Source of the DNA: Blastocatellia bacterium
Lineage (GTDB): Bacteria; Acidobacteriota; Blastocatellia; Chloracidobacteriales; JADJPF01
NCBI GenBank assembly: GCA_016713405.1
Contig: JADJPF010000027.1
Location: 310,001 to 374,000, forward strand
Reading direction: 5' to 3'
DNA: 64,000 nucleotides
This document shows, piece after piece, positions 34,877 through 44,778 of this stretch (positions are counted from its first letter, which is position 1; the number at the start of each line of letters is the position of its first letter). A program made the translations under genes and the position numbers. Under the pieces are notes generated by a model. The model saw only the letters and a list, made by a program, of their open reading frames with translations, had not been told where the DNA came from and ran no database searches.

Positions 34877-36157
34877 ATGGATTTAATTTTACGTAATTGC
34901 TTATTAAGAGCTAATTTATCACTTGTTGATATTGCTATAAATAATGGTTTTATTGAAGAAATTGCACCAAATCTATCTAATAAAGCTAGTCAAGAAATAG
35001 ATTTAGCAGGCGCAATTGTTTTACCTCCTTTTTCTGATCCACATGTGCATTTAGATGCTGTACTTACAGCCGGAACACCTCGCCATAACCAAAGCGGAAC
35101 GCTACTTGAAGGTATTCAAATCTGGAGTGAAAGAAAAAAAAATCTAACTTTTTCCGATGTCTATCAACGTGCTGTAGAAGCAATAAAATGGTCAATTGCT
35201 CAAGGAACGCTAAACATCCGAACACATGTTGATACTTGTGATGAAAGCCTAACAGCATTAAGAGCCTTACTTCAAGTAAAGACTGACTTAAAAGACTATG
35301 TAAATTTACAAATAGTTGCTTTTCCTCAAGAAGGGGTACTTTGTTATCCAAAAGGCGTAGAATTACTAGAAGAAGCCTTGCAACTTGGTGCTGATTGTGT
35401 TGGGGGCATACCACATTTTGAATGGACAAAAGAGGATGGAATAAAAGAACTAGAAATAGTTTTCCAGCTAGCAACTAAATATAACTGCTTTGTTGATATT
35501 CATTGTGATGAAACTGATGATGATGAGTCTCGATTTTTAGAACATGTTGTTGCTTTGGCTAAACGCCATAAAATAGGAAAACGGGTTGTTGCTGGGCATA
35601 CTACAGCAATGCACTCTTATAATAATGCTTATGCTTTTAAGCTTATTCGTCTTCTAGCACAAAGCGAAGTTTCCATTATTGCTAACCCGCTAGATAACTC
35701 AATTTTACAAGGTAGGTTTGATACTTATCCTAAACGTAGGGGTTTAACTAGAGTAAAAGAATTACTTGCAGCAGGGGTTAATGTTGGAATTGGTCATGAT
35801 TCAATAATGGATCCTTGGTATCCACTTGGCCGAGCGCAAATGCTACAAGCTGCTTTTGTTTTGCTACATATGTGCCAAATGAGTGGAAGAGATGAACAAA
35901 GCGCGATTTTAGATATGATTACTTTTAGCAATGCTCGTGCTTTAGCTCTTGATAATTATGGTATAGCAATTGGAAATAAGGCAGATTTGGTAGTACTAAA
36001 TGCTTATAGTGAATTTGATATTTTAAGGTTATTACCTACAGCACTTTTGGTAATTAAAAATGGTCAAGTTATTGCTGAAACACCTAAAGTAGAAACAAAA
36101 ATACATATCAAAAACTTAACGGAAGAAATAAATTTTACTTTTCTAGCTGAGAAATAA
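34877..36157 (+). CDS. codA: cytosine deaminase-like amidohydrolase
   Basis: The 426-residue protein has the metal-binding HVHLD at 56-60, a His followed by CDETDD near 210, GHTTAMHS, and GIGHDSIMDPWYPLG near 310-325, which match cytosine deaminase (CodA) of the amidohydrolase superfamily closely in order and spacing. The enzyme converts cytosine to uracil in pyrimidine salvage; related members act on other amino-heterocycles (for example isoguanine, creatinine or triazines), so substrate is probable, not proven. No cytosine permease (codB) is adjacent. Its 3' end overlaps the convergent hypothetical gene by 23 bp. Confidence 0.8.
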   Translation: MDLILRNCLLRANLSLVDIAINNGFIEEIAPNLSNKASQEIDLAGAIVLPPFSDPHVHLDAVLTAGTPRHNQSGTLLEGIQIWSERKKNLTFSDVYQRAVEAIKWSIAQGTLNIRTHVDTCDESLTALRALLQVKTDLKDYVNLQIVAFPQEGVLCYPKGVELLEEALQLGADCVGGIPHFEWTKEDGIKELEIVFQLATKYNCFVDIHCDETDDDESRFLEHVVALAKRHKIGKRVVAGHTTAMHSYNNAYAFKLIRLLAQSEVSIIANPLDNSILQGRFDTYPKRRGLTRVKELLAAGVNVGIGHDSIMDPWYPLGRAQMLQAAFVLLHMCQMSGRDEQSAILDMITFSNARALALDNYGIAIGNKADLVVLNAYSEFDILRLLPTALLVIKNGQVIAETPKVETKIHIKNLTEEINFTFLAEK

Positions 36158-36494
36158 AATTTTTTGAAAAATTAACACGATAGCGTGAACGACCTAAATA
36201 ACTGGGGTTTGATTCAACTATTGCTCCTAATTCTTTTAATAATTCTGCTGCTTGCTCTTCAGTAAATTTTATTGGTTTTTGACCAAGCATAGCTTTATTT
36301 AGACTAGGTAGAATTTTTAGTAATGGAATATGTGTAGATAAATTATTTTCTTTGGCTAAAAAAATTTTTAATCTATTAATAAATATTGTTAATAAAACTT
36401 CTCTTTCTTTAGCAAAGTTAGGTTCTTGATGATTTTCTAGAGGAGTTAGATCAAATGGTAGTAAAGGTGTATAAAAATCCCGCTTATGTCTCAT
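36135..36494 (-). CDS. hypothetical protein, 119 residues
   Basis: I do not recognise it. The sequence is soluble and mostly helical (FAKEREVLLTIFINRLKIFL, FTEEQAAELLKELGAIVE), with a basic beginning MRHKRD and a C-terminal YRVNFSKNF strand. Its stop lies inside the end of the codA-like gene on the other strand. An AAGGAG-like stretch lies upstream of the ATG on the minus strand. Confidence that it is a real gene comes from the upstream RBS and composition alone. Confidence 0.6.
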   Translation of the reverse strand: MRHKRDFYTPLLPFDLTPLENHQEPNFAKEREVLLTIFINRLKIFLAKENNLSTHIPLLKILPSLNKAMLGQKPIKFTEEQAAELLKELGAIVESNPSYLGRSRYRVNFSKNFISQLEK

Positions 36495-36646
36495 AAATGA
36501 ATACTCCTTTAAAAAATTTTTCTATTTTAAGGCAAGAAAATTATTTGACAGATAAATCAGGGATTGCAAGTAAACTTTTTAAGTCGTAAAATCAAAAAAC
36601 TACAAATTAAAACACCAAAAACTTAATTCCGCGCACAGGTAAAAAC

Positions 36647-38461
36647 GTGTTGAAGCAAAAAAAGTTTAGGCTGACTAGCTTTCTTTGTATCTTGTTGTTT
36701 ACTCTGATTGTTAGACTAGGAAACACTGTAGTATTTGCCCAACAGGATACTAACTTAAAAAGCAATGCCGCTAATAGCGTTGCTAATGATATAACAACCT
36801 CTCTTGCCCCCTTGGAGAGTAATAAAAAATTAGCTCCTACAGAGCTAGTTGAGCGTACTCGCCAAGCAGTTGATTTGCGTATCAAATGGCGGCTTAGTGA
36901 GGCTGAAAGCCTTTGGCATGAAGTATTAAGATATGATAATAATAATTTAGAAGCTTTAATTAGTTTGGCTGAAATTGAACGCACTAAGTTAAACTATAAG
37001 CAAGCAATGCTTTACTTAAAACAAGCTAGCCAAATTCCTCCAGAAATGTTTTTTTCTCCATCTCAACTTCTAACTGCTTATGGAACCCTTCACTTAACTT
37101 TAGAGGATGCTGATAAAGCCCAAGAATATTTTCTTAATGCTAGAAAATACTCTTCCAATTATTATGGAGCTATTCTTGGTCAAGCAGGTGTTGCTCTCTT
37201 AAAGCGTGATTATCTAAAGGCTGAAGAATTATTACAAAACCTAATTAGTAGCGAACCCGATCGCATAGAAGCCAGGGTATTGCTAGCTAGAGTTTACTTA
37301 GAACAGAATCGTAATCAATTAGCTGCTCAAGAAGCACAAAAAGTTTTAGATGTTGATAAATACAACGTTGAAGCTATGGCGGCTTTATGTGCTGTTAGAG
37401 TTGCAGAAAAAAAACCAGAAGCTGTTCGTAAGCTAGCAAAAAATATTTTAGAACTAAACCCTTATAATAGTGGAGTTCGCCGTCTGCTTTCTCAATATCT
37501 TAATAGTCGAAAAGGCGCAATTAGGCTTTCTGCTGAAGGCCAAGCATTAATTACTAGTGCTGATAACCTAAAAGAAGCAGGAAAATATCGAGAAGCTGCT
37601 AACCTTTATCAAAAAGTGGTTTTATTAGATTCTAAATCAGTTCGTGCTTTATTAGGTTTAGGTGCTTGTGAGCTTTCATTAGGCAATCATCTAAAAACAG
37701 CAAAAATAGCAGCAGAAACTTTAGAGCTAGATCCTGACAATGCTTTAGCTCATTTACAACTTTCACTAGCCTACAATGGTTTGCATGAAAAAGCTCGTAT
37801 TGAAGTAGGTGCAACAGATTGGCGAGAGTACTATCAAACACCTGCTAGTAGTTTACCTTACCTTGCAGATGTTTTTGTTAACTATAATCGTCTCTCTCGT
37901 ACTGAACAACAAGTTATTGAACAAGCTGTTTTACCTTTTGCCCATTATTTAGCAGAACTAAAACATAAGGGAGCAAAACATTATTTATTAGCTGTAGATA
38001 AAAAACTTTCAGATGTTATTGGTTATGAATCCTTAGATAACCGTATTACTTTTGATGGCCGTTATTATGCTAGTGTTAGGGGTGTAGGTGGATTAGTCAC
38101 CGTTTCTGGGATTGAGTATTTAGATGTAGCAATGAGAGGTGGCTTTAATACCATTGCACATGAATTTGCTCATCAAGTTCATACTTCGGTTTTGTCTAGT
38201 GAAGTTAATGAGCAGATCCGCAAACTTTACCAAACAGCCGTTAAATCAGGAAAAGTTTTAGATTATTATGCGGCTTCTAATGAATGGGAATATTTTGCTC
38301 AGGGCTATGAAGCTTATGTATCTGACTTTAAGCGTCCAAATGTTGGTGTAACTGCTAGACATACTCGTAAAGAATTACTAGATTTAGATCCAGATCTATA
38401 TAATTTCTTAGAAGAATTAATTGGAAAAAAGAACAACTTAAAAATAGCAGCCAGTAATTAA
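36647..38461 (+). CDS. exported TPR protein with C-terminal zinc metallopeptidase domain
   Basis: A signal sequence (LCILLFTLIVRLGNTVVFA) is followed by a polar linker, then about eight TPR-like helical repeats (100-400). The C-terminal part holds HEFAHQVH (505-512), a zinc-binding HExxH site, and NEWEYFAQGYEAYV (about 544-557), whose second block has the Glu expected as third ligand of gluzincin peptidases. This spacing (about 40 residues) recalls ATLF/anthrax lethal-factor-like peptidases. The start is GTG 36647 or TTG 36650 with only a weak AGG upstream. It would act outside the cytoplasm; substrate unknown. Confidence 0.75.
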   Translation: MLKQKKFRLTSFLCILLFTLIVRLGNTVVFAQQDTNLKSNAANSVANDITTSLAPLESNKKLAPTELVERTRQAVDLRIKWRLSEAESLWHEVLRYDNNNLEALISLAEIERTKLNYKQAMLYLKQASQIPPEMFFSPSQLLTAYGTLHLTLEDADKAQEYFLNARKYSSNYYGAILGQAGVALLKRDYLKAEELLQNLISSEPDRIEARVLLARVYLEQNRNQLAAQEAQKVLDVDKYNVEAMAALCAVRVAEKKPEAVRKLAKNILELNPYNSGVRRLLSQYLNSRKGAIRLSAEGQALITSADNLKEAGKYREAANLYQKVVLLDSKSVRALLGLGACELSLGNHLKTAKIAAETLELDPDNALAHLQLSLAYNGLHEKARIEVGATDWREYYQTPASSLPYLADVFVNYNRLSRTEQQVIEQAVLPFAHYLAELKHKGAKHYLLAVDKKLSDVIGYESLDNRITFDGRYYASVRGVGGLVTVSGIEYLDVAMRGGFNTIAHEFAHQVHTSVLSSEVNEQIRKLYQTAVKSGKVLDYYAASNEWEYFAQGYEAYVSDFKRPNVGVTARHTRKELLDLDPDLYNFLEELIGKKNNLKIAASN

Positions 38462-38651
38462 GATTATTGATGAAATTGTCAATTTTCTGTTTGTTAAAAT
38501 ATGGCTTTTGTTAATAGGGCTGTGATATATTTAGCTTGCTTTGCTTGCTTGATAAATTCTATATTCACAAACAAGCTAATTAAAAATTTCTAAATTTAAG
38601 ATAACTATAAGGTTTGACCCGTTTCTATTGCAGAGAAAAGGAGTTGTAGAG

Positions 38652-39510
38652 ATGATCTGTCCCAGATGTGGAGCGGAAAATCAGCCAAGTGCGAAAATCT
38701 GTCGGATGTGTGCCACTCCATTAGAATCTGTTGGTTCAATGGCTAATGCTTCAGCTAAACCTAGTCCTTATATGCCAAATATGGCTATGCCCCCAATGGG
38801 CAATGTCAAGGCTGCTGCTCCTGCAACAGGCCAGCACCTGGCCAGGAGAACTACTTTGTCCCACTTGTAAAGCTGTAAATGATGCTACTTGGGCTTACTG
38901 CCAGCAATGTGGCTCCCAATTACACAAAATGGGAATGCCTAAAGCCTCTGCTCCTCCTGCTTCACCACCCATGCCAGTAGCACCACCAATGCCACCTATT
39001 AGTAACAAACCAGCAGCACCTGTTGTGGGATCACCTGCTGTAGCTGCTCCTAGACCTATGCCAACACCAGCTATAGATGTTGCTCCAAGACCAACACCTG
39101 CTAGTAGTGGGATGGTCAATTGCCCTAGTTGTAGTCGTATTAATACACCTGGAAGTAGTTTTTGTGCTACTTGTGGATCGGCTCTAATAGCAGGTGAACA
39201 AACAGTACCTATGCAATCTCGTGGTTCCTCTCCAAAACTAAGGCTTATTCAAGAAGGTGGTGGAGATGGCGAAGTTTATAAACTTGATACAGATGAAACT
39301 ATTATTGGACGTAATAATGGGGATATACGCTTCCCCCACGATGGTTATATGTCTGGTCGTCACGCTCGCATTATTCATCGTGGAGATCGATTTGTTTTAG
39401 TAGATGAAAATTCTCGTAATGGAACTTTTAAGCGTATTGATGGAGAAGTAGAGCTTAAAGCAGGCGATATTATTTTAATTGGAAAGCAGCTATTTCGCTT
39501 TGAGTTATAA
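38652..39510 (+). CDS. triple zinc-ribbon FHA-domain protein, one frameshift
   Basis: The start ATG at 38652 has AAAAGGAG 8 nt upstream. Three zinc ribbons are seen: CPRC-x12-CRMC in the first frame, then CPTC-CQQC and CPSC-CATC in the second, linked by Pro/Ala-rich stretches. The C-terminal FHA domain has IIGRNNGDIRF, SGRHARI and ENSRNGTF, the residues that bind phosphothreonine. The first frame ends at 38870; a net +1 shift between about 38826 and 38850 joins it to the second. The PP2C gene follows after 50 bp, so this is probably a phosphopeptide-binding partner in Ser/Thr signalling. Confidence 0.8.
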
Positions 39511-39560
39511 TACTTAAGACATTATAAATTTCTCAACCTTTAATAATTTAGGGGGAAAAA

Positions 39561-42500
39561 GTGGATTTATCAGTTTTACCAGAAGGTATAACTGTTTATG
39601 TTTATGCCCGTACAGATGTTGGTATGAAAAGACAGGGCAACGAAGATAGCTTTTTGGTTGCTGATCTGTCTAGTGGGCGTTTGGGTCTTGGGCCTGAGGT
39701 TATAGAACATCAGCTTGGATCTCAAGGAAGCCTAATGATAGTGTCTGACGGTTTAGGCGGGGCCGCTGCTGGTGAAGTAGCCTCAGCTATGGCAGTTCAA
39801 ACGGTCTGTACAGAATTAATGAAAAGTACTAAATCTGTACTCTCTCCTAGTGATCGCTTAAAACGTGCTACAGAACAAGCTAATGAACAAATTTGGGCAT
39901 GCGCTCAGTCAGATAACTCTCTAAGGGGAATGGGCGCAACTCTTACGGCTGCCTTTGTTTATGGTTCTAGTGTTTATATTGCTCAAGTTGGTGACTCTCG
40001 TGCTTATATAGTAAGAGGTGGACGAGTTAAACAAGTAACAGAAGATCAATCCTGGGCTAATGCTGTTAAAAAAGCAGGACTTGAAATTGCTGATGTTCCA
40101 AATAATGTAATTTTACAGGCTCTAGGAACTCAACCTAAAGTTCATGTGGAAGTAACCAGTGTAGACTTACTAAATAATGATGTTTTGCTAATGTGTTCTG
40201 ATGGTCTTTCTAACAAAATAAAAGACCTAGAAATGAGAGAAATCGCTAGTAGTAGCAAGGATTTAGCAGAAAATTGTCGCCACTTAATAGAATTAGCTAA
40301 TAAACGGGGTGGGGAAGATAATATTACAGTTATTTTAGCCCGTTTTATTGGTAAAAGCTTGTCATTAGGTTTAGAGAGAGATTTAAGTATTACTTCTACT
40401 TTTAAGATTGTTGCACCATTAGACTTTGGTGAGTCATTAGATGACAATGAGACTATGAGTTTTCAGGCAGAAGGCCCAGATTCAAATCAAAGTCTTGATC
40501 CAATGGCAATGACACAAAGTGCTTTACTAGATGGTATTCCTACAGTTTCTGATCTACCAAAAATTCCAGTAATACCTAATACAGCAAATAATTTAGCTAC
40601 AACACCCCTAACTAGTCCCTCAAGCAAAGATGAAAATAAAGGAGAGACTACCCCATTTTTATCAAAAGAGGACAACCAAAAAATAGGTAAAAAGCCTAGT
40701 TCACCTGAAAAAACTGCTTTTCGTCAAGCCGATACTAAAACAGATTTGCCTGCTGTACCTGTTTTTGATTTAAGTAAAGAACCACCTACTGTAGAAACAA
40801 AGATTAGTTCAGAACCAGAAGTTAAAATTGAATTTATACCTACACCAATTAATGAGCCTAAAGTTTCTAGCTCTCCAGTTTTAGAAACACCTAGTAAAAA
40901 TGCTAAATCTGATGTTGTAGCAATACCACTTAAGCCTATTGAAAATAGAATACCACCTCCAATTGCACCACCTAAATTAGCACCACCTAAATTAGCACCA
41001 CCTAAACTAGAGATGCCTGTATTAAGTACACCAGGAATAGGAAATACTTCTAAAGTTGATGCCGTACCATTGCCTATTAAAGCTCCACAAACTCCAATTG
41101 TGCCACCAAGTTTAGCAAGTTCACCTAGTAAGACTGCATTACAAGAAAATAAAACACCACCAGTTACTACAACCAAACCTTCAGCCCCGGTAGTTCCTGT
41201 TTTTGCACCACCACCACTAAAAGCACCAGTTCCAACAATACCAGGCTCTGCTCCTGCTACAAAACCAATGCCACCAGTTATGCCACCAAGCGGAATAATC
41301 CCACCTCCATTAGCTCCTTCATTAGTGGGAAGTCCAAATATTCCTGCTGATTTACAAAAGAAACCAGATATTGTGCCACCAGCACTATCAGCTAATTTAT
41401 TTGCACCACCTCCACCTAAGACCGGTCTAGTAACACCCCCAATAGCACCTCCACTTGATAAGCCAGCAATGGCAAAACCTATGCCTCCACCAGCAACATT
41501 ACCTACTACACCGCTTAATTTATTTGGAGGTGATAACACTAGTCCATTAGCTCCGCTTCCTGCGCTTCCTGAAGCACCTAAGCCTACAGTACCAAAACCT
41601 TTAACTCCAGGAGGATTATTTGCTCCTCCACCTAAGGCTTCTTCACCAAACGCGCCTAAAGTTGATGACTTTTTAGAAAATTCACTTTTTACACCAGCAG
41701 ATCAACCACCTGCACAATTAAAAGGGGCATTACCCCCCTTAGGCAAAGGACAATTTCCATCTGTTAAACAGACAGGAGAAAATTCTTTAGAAAATTCTTT
41801 ATTTTCTCCATCACCAAAACCAGGAATTTCTTTAGAAACAGGGGCAAACCCTACAGGGTTAATCTTTGCAGAAAGTTTTAAGGAAAAACTTTCTACCCCT
41901 ACACCAAAAAAGCTAGATGATGAACCAGAGCCAGTAATGTTAGAAACACTTTCGGTTGCTGCTCCTGTAGAAGAAAATAAAATTCCAACAAATAACTCTT
42001 TATTTGCTCCTCCAGCAATTGTGCCACCACAAAATCCTTTTGCACCACCAGCATCAAAAGCAGATGTTAAAGCTCCTTTATCAGCACCATTATTTGCTCC
42101 TCCTATTGCTAAGGCACCTGCTCCCACTAGCCCAATATCAAATCCAGTTGCAAAAACAGAAGCTCCAGTAGATACAAAAAACAATAAAACTGGAGTAGAA
42201 GTTTTAGCTTCTTTATTTTCTGCACCAGCACCAAATAAACCAACACCAACGTCTAATGCACCAGCAAATATTCCACCACCTCCACTAGTTAAAAGTGATA
42301 TTGCTAAAGTTGATATAGGAGCAAAAGATTCACTAAAACCAGCACCACCAGCTTTGGTTTTACCTCCATCTCCTAAAAAAGCAGATTTAGCTCCTGTAGT
42401 ACCGCCATCTCCATTAAAGCCAGCAATGCCACCAATAGCACCACCTCCAAAAACTGTGCCTCCTGCTCCAAATATGCCACCAATAGCACCACCTCCATTA

Positions 42501-43445
42501 GGGACAGCTAAAGACGAAAAAAATGTTAAATGGGCAACAAAAGAAGATCTAACACCCATAACCCCAAATAAGAAAGAAGAGCCATCAGATCCGAAAAAAC
42601 CTTTATTTGTACCGCCTCCAGTTCAAAATAAACCTGTTAATTTACCACCGCCTCCAACACAAGCGGTTGGGGCAAAACCACCTGTGCCTGGGCTAGCTGC
42701 ACCACCCCCAGCTAAATTAGACTTGCCACCAGCACCTAAACCAGCACCTAGCTTTCCACCAACGCCATCAGGCTCTAAGACGGACACACCTTTTCCACCT
42801 CCATCAAGTGGAAGTGCTAAAGCTGATTCTTTTGATGAATTTAAGACTAATCCTCCAGTTAATACGGAAAGAAATTTTTCTGAAGTAACTAGTGGAGCAA
42901 CTAAAAAGGGAAGCCAACTTAATCCTAAACTAATAATTGCATTAGGAGGAGTTATAGTTGTTATAGTTGGAATTGTAGTAGGAATATTTATGTTATCTGG
43001 AAAAAATACTCAGGTAGCAACTAATGACCCTGCAAAAAATACACCAATAACAAGTCCTTCACCTATAGAAACACCTGTTCAACAAACACCAGTAGCAACA
43101 CCTTCACCAGTAGCAACAGCTAGCACAAAACCAGTTGCTAGCCCTACACCTGTACAAACAGAAGTTGTGTTACCAAAAGATACTCCTGGCTTAGTTAAAT
43201 ATGCACTAGAAGAAGTTAGTAAAACTCTAGAAAGAGCGCAAAAAGAACTTCCAGATTCTAACCCTGGTAAAGAACCGCAAATAAAAGGGTTAAAAGCTTA
43301 TAGAGACCAATTAACAGAATATTCAGCTAAAAATATTGCTACAGAAGAAGCCCGTAGTTATGCAGAAATAGCCATTAATCGGGTTAAATCTCTACGAACA
43401 CAACTAGATGCTTTACCAAAATCCACAGGTGGTAGAAAAAGATAG
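39561..43445 (+). CDS. PP2C-family Ser/Thr phosphatase with a giant proline-rich linker and membrane anchor
   Basis: The GTG start has GGGGG about 6 nt upstream. Residues 1-266 form a PP2C domain: GMKRQGNEDS (21-30), VSDGLGG (61-67), GMGATLTA, QVGDSRAYIVRGG, MCSDGLSN and GGEDNITVIL, so the metal-binding Asp residues are present. About 850 residues of Pro/Ala/Lys-rich low-complexity sequence follow, including three copies of a 5-residue APPKL unit, then one membrane span (about 1123-1146), a second Pro/Thr linker and a small helical domain (about 1210-1294). The phosphatase would be cytoplasmic and the last domain periplasmic. It probably reverses kinase signals read by the FHA protein upstream. 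Confidence 0.85.
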   Translation: MDLSVLPEGITVYVYARTDVGMKRQGNEDSFLVADLSSGRLGLGPEVIEHQLGSQGSLMIVSDGLGGAAAGEVASAMAVQTVCTELMKSTKSVLSPSDRLKRATEQANEQIWACAQSDNSLRGMGATLTAAFVYGSSVYIAQVGDSRAYIVRGGRVKQVTEDQSWANAVKKAGLEIADVPNNVILQALGTQPKVHVEVTSVDLLNNDVLLMCSDGLSNKIKDLEMREIASSSKDLAENCRHLIELANKRGGEDNITVILARFIGKSLSLGLERDLSITSTFKIVAPLDFGESLDDNETMSFQAEGPDSNQSLDPMAMTQSALLDGIPTVSDLPKIPVIPNTANNLATTPLTSPSSKDENKGETTPFLSKEDNQKIGKKPSSPEKTAFRQADTKTDLPAVPVFDLSKEPPTVETKISSEPEVKIEFIPTPINEPKVSSSPVLETPSKNAKSDVVAIPLKPIENRIPPPIAPPKLAPPKLAPPKLEMPVLSTPGIGNTSKVDAVPLPIKAPQTPIVPPSLASSPSKTALQENKTPPVTTTKPSAPVVPVFAPPPLKAPVPTIPGSAPATKPMPPVMPPSGIIPPPLAPSLVGSPNIPADLQKKPDIVPPALSANLFAPPPPKTGLVTPPIAPPLDKPAMAKPMPPPATLPTTPLNLFGGDNTSPLAPLPALPEAPKPTVPKPLTPGGLFAPPPKASSPNAPKVDDFLENSLFTPADQPPAQLKGALPPLGKGQFPSVKQTGENSLENSLFSPSPKPGISLETGANPTGLIFAESFKEKLSTPTPKKLDDEPEPVMLETLSVAAPVEENKIPTNNSLFAPPAIVPPQNPFAPPASKADVKAPLSAPLFAPPIAKAPAPTSPISNPVAKTEAPVDTKNNKTGVEVLASLFSAPAPNKPTPTSNAPANIPPPPLVKSDIAKVDIGAKDSLKPAPPALVLPPSPKKADLAPVVPPSPLKPAMPPIAPPPKTVPPAPNMPPIAPPPLGTAKDEKNVKWATKEDLTPITPNKKEEPSDPKKPLFVPPPVQNKPVNLPPPPTQAVGAKPPVPGLAAPPPAKLDLPPAPKPAPSFPPTPSGSKTDTPFPPPSSGSAKADSFDEFKTNPPVNTERNFSEVTSGATKKGSQLNPKLIIALGGVIVVIVGIVVGIFMLSGKNTQVATNDPAKNTPITSPSPIETPVQQTPVATPSPVATASTKPVASPTPVQTEVVLPKDTPGLVKYALEEVSKTLERAQKELPDSNPGKEPQIKGLKAYRDQLTEYSAKNIATEEARSYAEIAINRVKSLRTQLDALPKSTGGRKR
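40965..41009 (+). repeat. 15-bp tandem repeat, three copies, inside the PP2C linker
   Basis: GCACCACCTAAATTA occurs at 40965-40979 and 40980-40994 and, with one change, at 40995-41009. It encodes APPKL three times and shows how the proline-rich linker can grow by slippage. Confidence 0.9.
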
Positions 43446-43486
43446 GTAATTTATCTGGAAGTTGAAAAATAAACGAAAGTATTTAT

Positions 43487-43543
43487 AATTAAAACCTAGG
43501 AAGTCTTGCTTTAGTAGAATATAAGATTTCCTAAGTTTTAATT
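43487..43543. terminator. long inverted repeat, probable bidirectional terminator
   Basis: A 21-bp stem (43487-43507 with 43523-43543, two G-T wobbles) encloses a 15-nt loop between the convergent PP2C and ddl genes. The stem ends in AATTAAAA/TTTTAATT, giving a T-rich tail on each strand. Confidence 0.6.
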
Positions 43544-43617
43544 ATGGAAATTGGCTAAAACTTGATGCAAATGCAATAGAACAAGCTTTAAGCAAAAAAG
43601 CTATTTTATAAACACTT

Positions 43618-44727
43618 TTAACTATTAGGATCATAAGTAGTTATAATTTGGGATTTTTCTTTGTGTCTTTCTATTGCTAGTTCAATCAATCGATCAATTA
43701 GATTTGGGTAGTTTAAACCGCTTGCTTCCCATAATTTAGGGTACATACTAATAGAAGTAAAGCCTGGCATTGTATTTATTTCATTAAGTAATAGTGTATT
43801 AGTATCACGATCTAAAAAAAAATCTACTCTTGCAAGTCCGCTCCCATCAATAGCTTGAAAAGCTTTAATTGCTAGTTGCTGCATTTCTTCTACAAATTCT
43901 TGTGAAAGTTTAGCAGGAATTTCAAATTGAGTTTTGTTATCAATATATTTGTCATTGTAGTCATAAAACTCTGCACCTGGTATTACTTCACCGGGCAAAC
44001 TAGCTATAGGGTTATCATTACCTAAAACGCTAATTTCAAACTCACGAGCATTAACGTTAGCTTCAACAATAATTTTTCTATCATATTTAATAGCTAGATC
44101 AATAGCTTGTTCAAGTTGTAGAAGGTTTTTAGCCTTTGAAATACCTACAGAAGAGCCTAAATTAGCAGGTTTAACAAACATTGGAAATTTTAGCTCAGTG
44201 TCTAGTTTATCTAAGATTGCTTGTCGGTTTTGCTCCCAATTACGACGCAAAAACCAAGAAAATTTCCCTACAGCTAAATCATTAGCAACAAACAAGTTTT
44301 TCATTGCTACTTTGTCCATTCCTGTAGAAGATGCTAAAACCCCGCAACCAACATAAGGAATATCGGCAAGTTCAAATAGCCCTTGGATTGTGCCATCTTC
44401 GCCATAAGTTCCGTGTAGAGCAGGAAAGATCACATCTAATTTTTCTCCAACGGCTAAATTATCACCGTTAAGTTTAACAAGCCCTGAGTAAGCAGGCGCA
44501 CCAACTAGGGCTACGGATTCTGTTTTGGGATTAGACATTATTGCTTCAGGAATTAAACCAAGGGCTGCATTAGCTGTAAGCCAATTTCCTGACTTAGTAA
44601 TTCCTATTGGAATTGCTTCATATTTATTTTTATCTAAAGCTTGAATTATAGAATGAGCAGAACGCAATGAAACTTCATGTTCTCCTGAACGACCACCAAA
44701 AATAACTCCTACTCTAAGTTTAGACAC
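43618..44727 (-). CDS. ddl: D-alanine--D-alanine ligase
   Basis: The ATP-grasp enzyme joins two D-alanines for peptidoglycan. Seen are GVIFGGRSGEHEVSLRSA at the N-terminus, the HGTYGEDGTIQGLFEL block, KPANLGSSVGISKA, and the Mg-binding end LLNEINTMPGFTSIS. The start is placed at GTG 44727 because AAGGAG lies 9 nt upstream; the frame itself is open from 44754. Length (369 residues) is normal for the family. The F-type pilus/secretion gene lies upstream, 50 bp away, on the same strand. Confidence 0.95.
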   Translation of the reverse strand: MSKLRVGVIFGGRSGEHEVSLRSAHSIIQALDKNKYEAIPIGITKSGNWLTANAALGLIPEAIMSNPKTESVALVGAPAYSGLVKLNGDNLAVGEKLDVIFPALHGTYGEDGTIQGLFELADIPYVGCGVLASSTGMDKVAMKNLFVANDLAVGKFSWFLRRNWEQNRQAILDKLDTELKFPMFVKPANLGSSVGISKAKNLLQLEQAIDLAIKYDRKIIVEANVNAREFEISVLGNDNPIASLPGEVIPGAEFYDYNDKYIDNKTQFEIPAKLSQEFVEEMQQLAIKAFQAIDGSGLARVDFFLDRDTNTLLLNEINTMPGFTSISMYPKLWEASGLNYPNLIDRLIELAIERHKEKSQIITTYDPNS

Positions 44728-44778
44728 TAGGTTAATCTCCTTAAACTTTTGCAAAATAAAAATATTTTCTTTGATGTT

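Noticed and set aside
40724..42559. Two long glycine-rich minus-strand frames (271 and 285 codons)
   Set aside because: They are the exact antisense of the proline/alanine-rich PP2C linker; GGA/GGT runs simply mirror CCA/CCT, and there is no RBS or recognisable domain.
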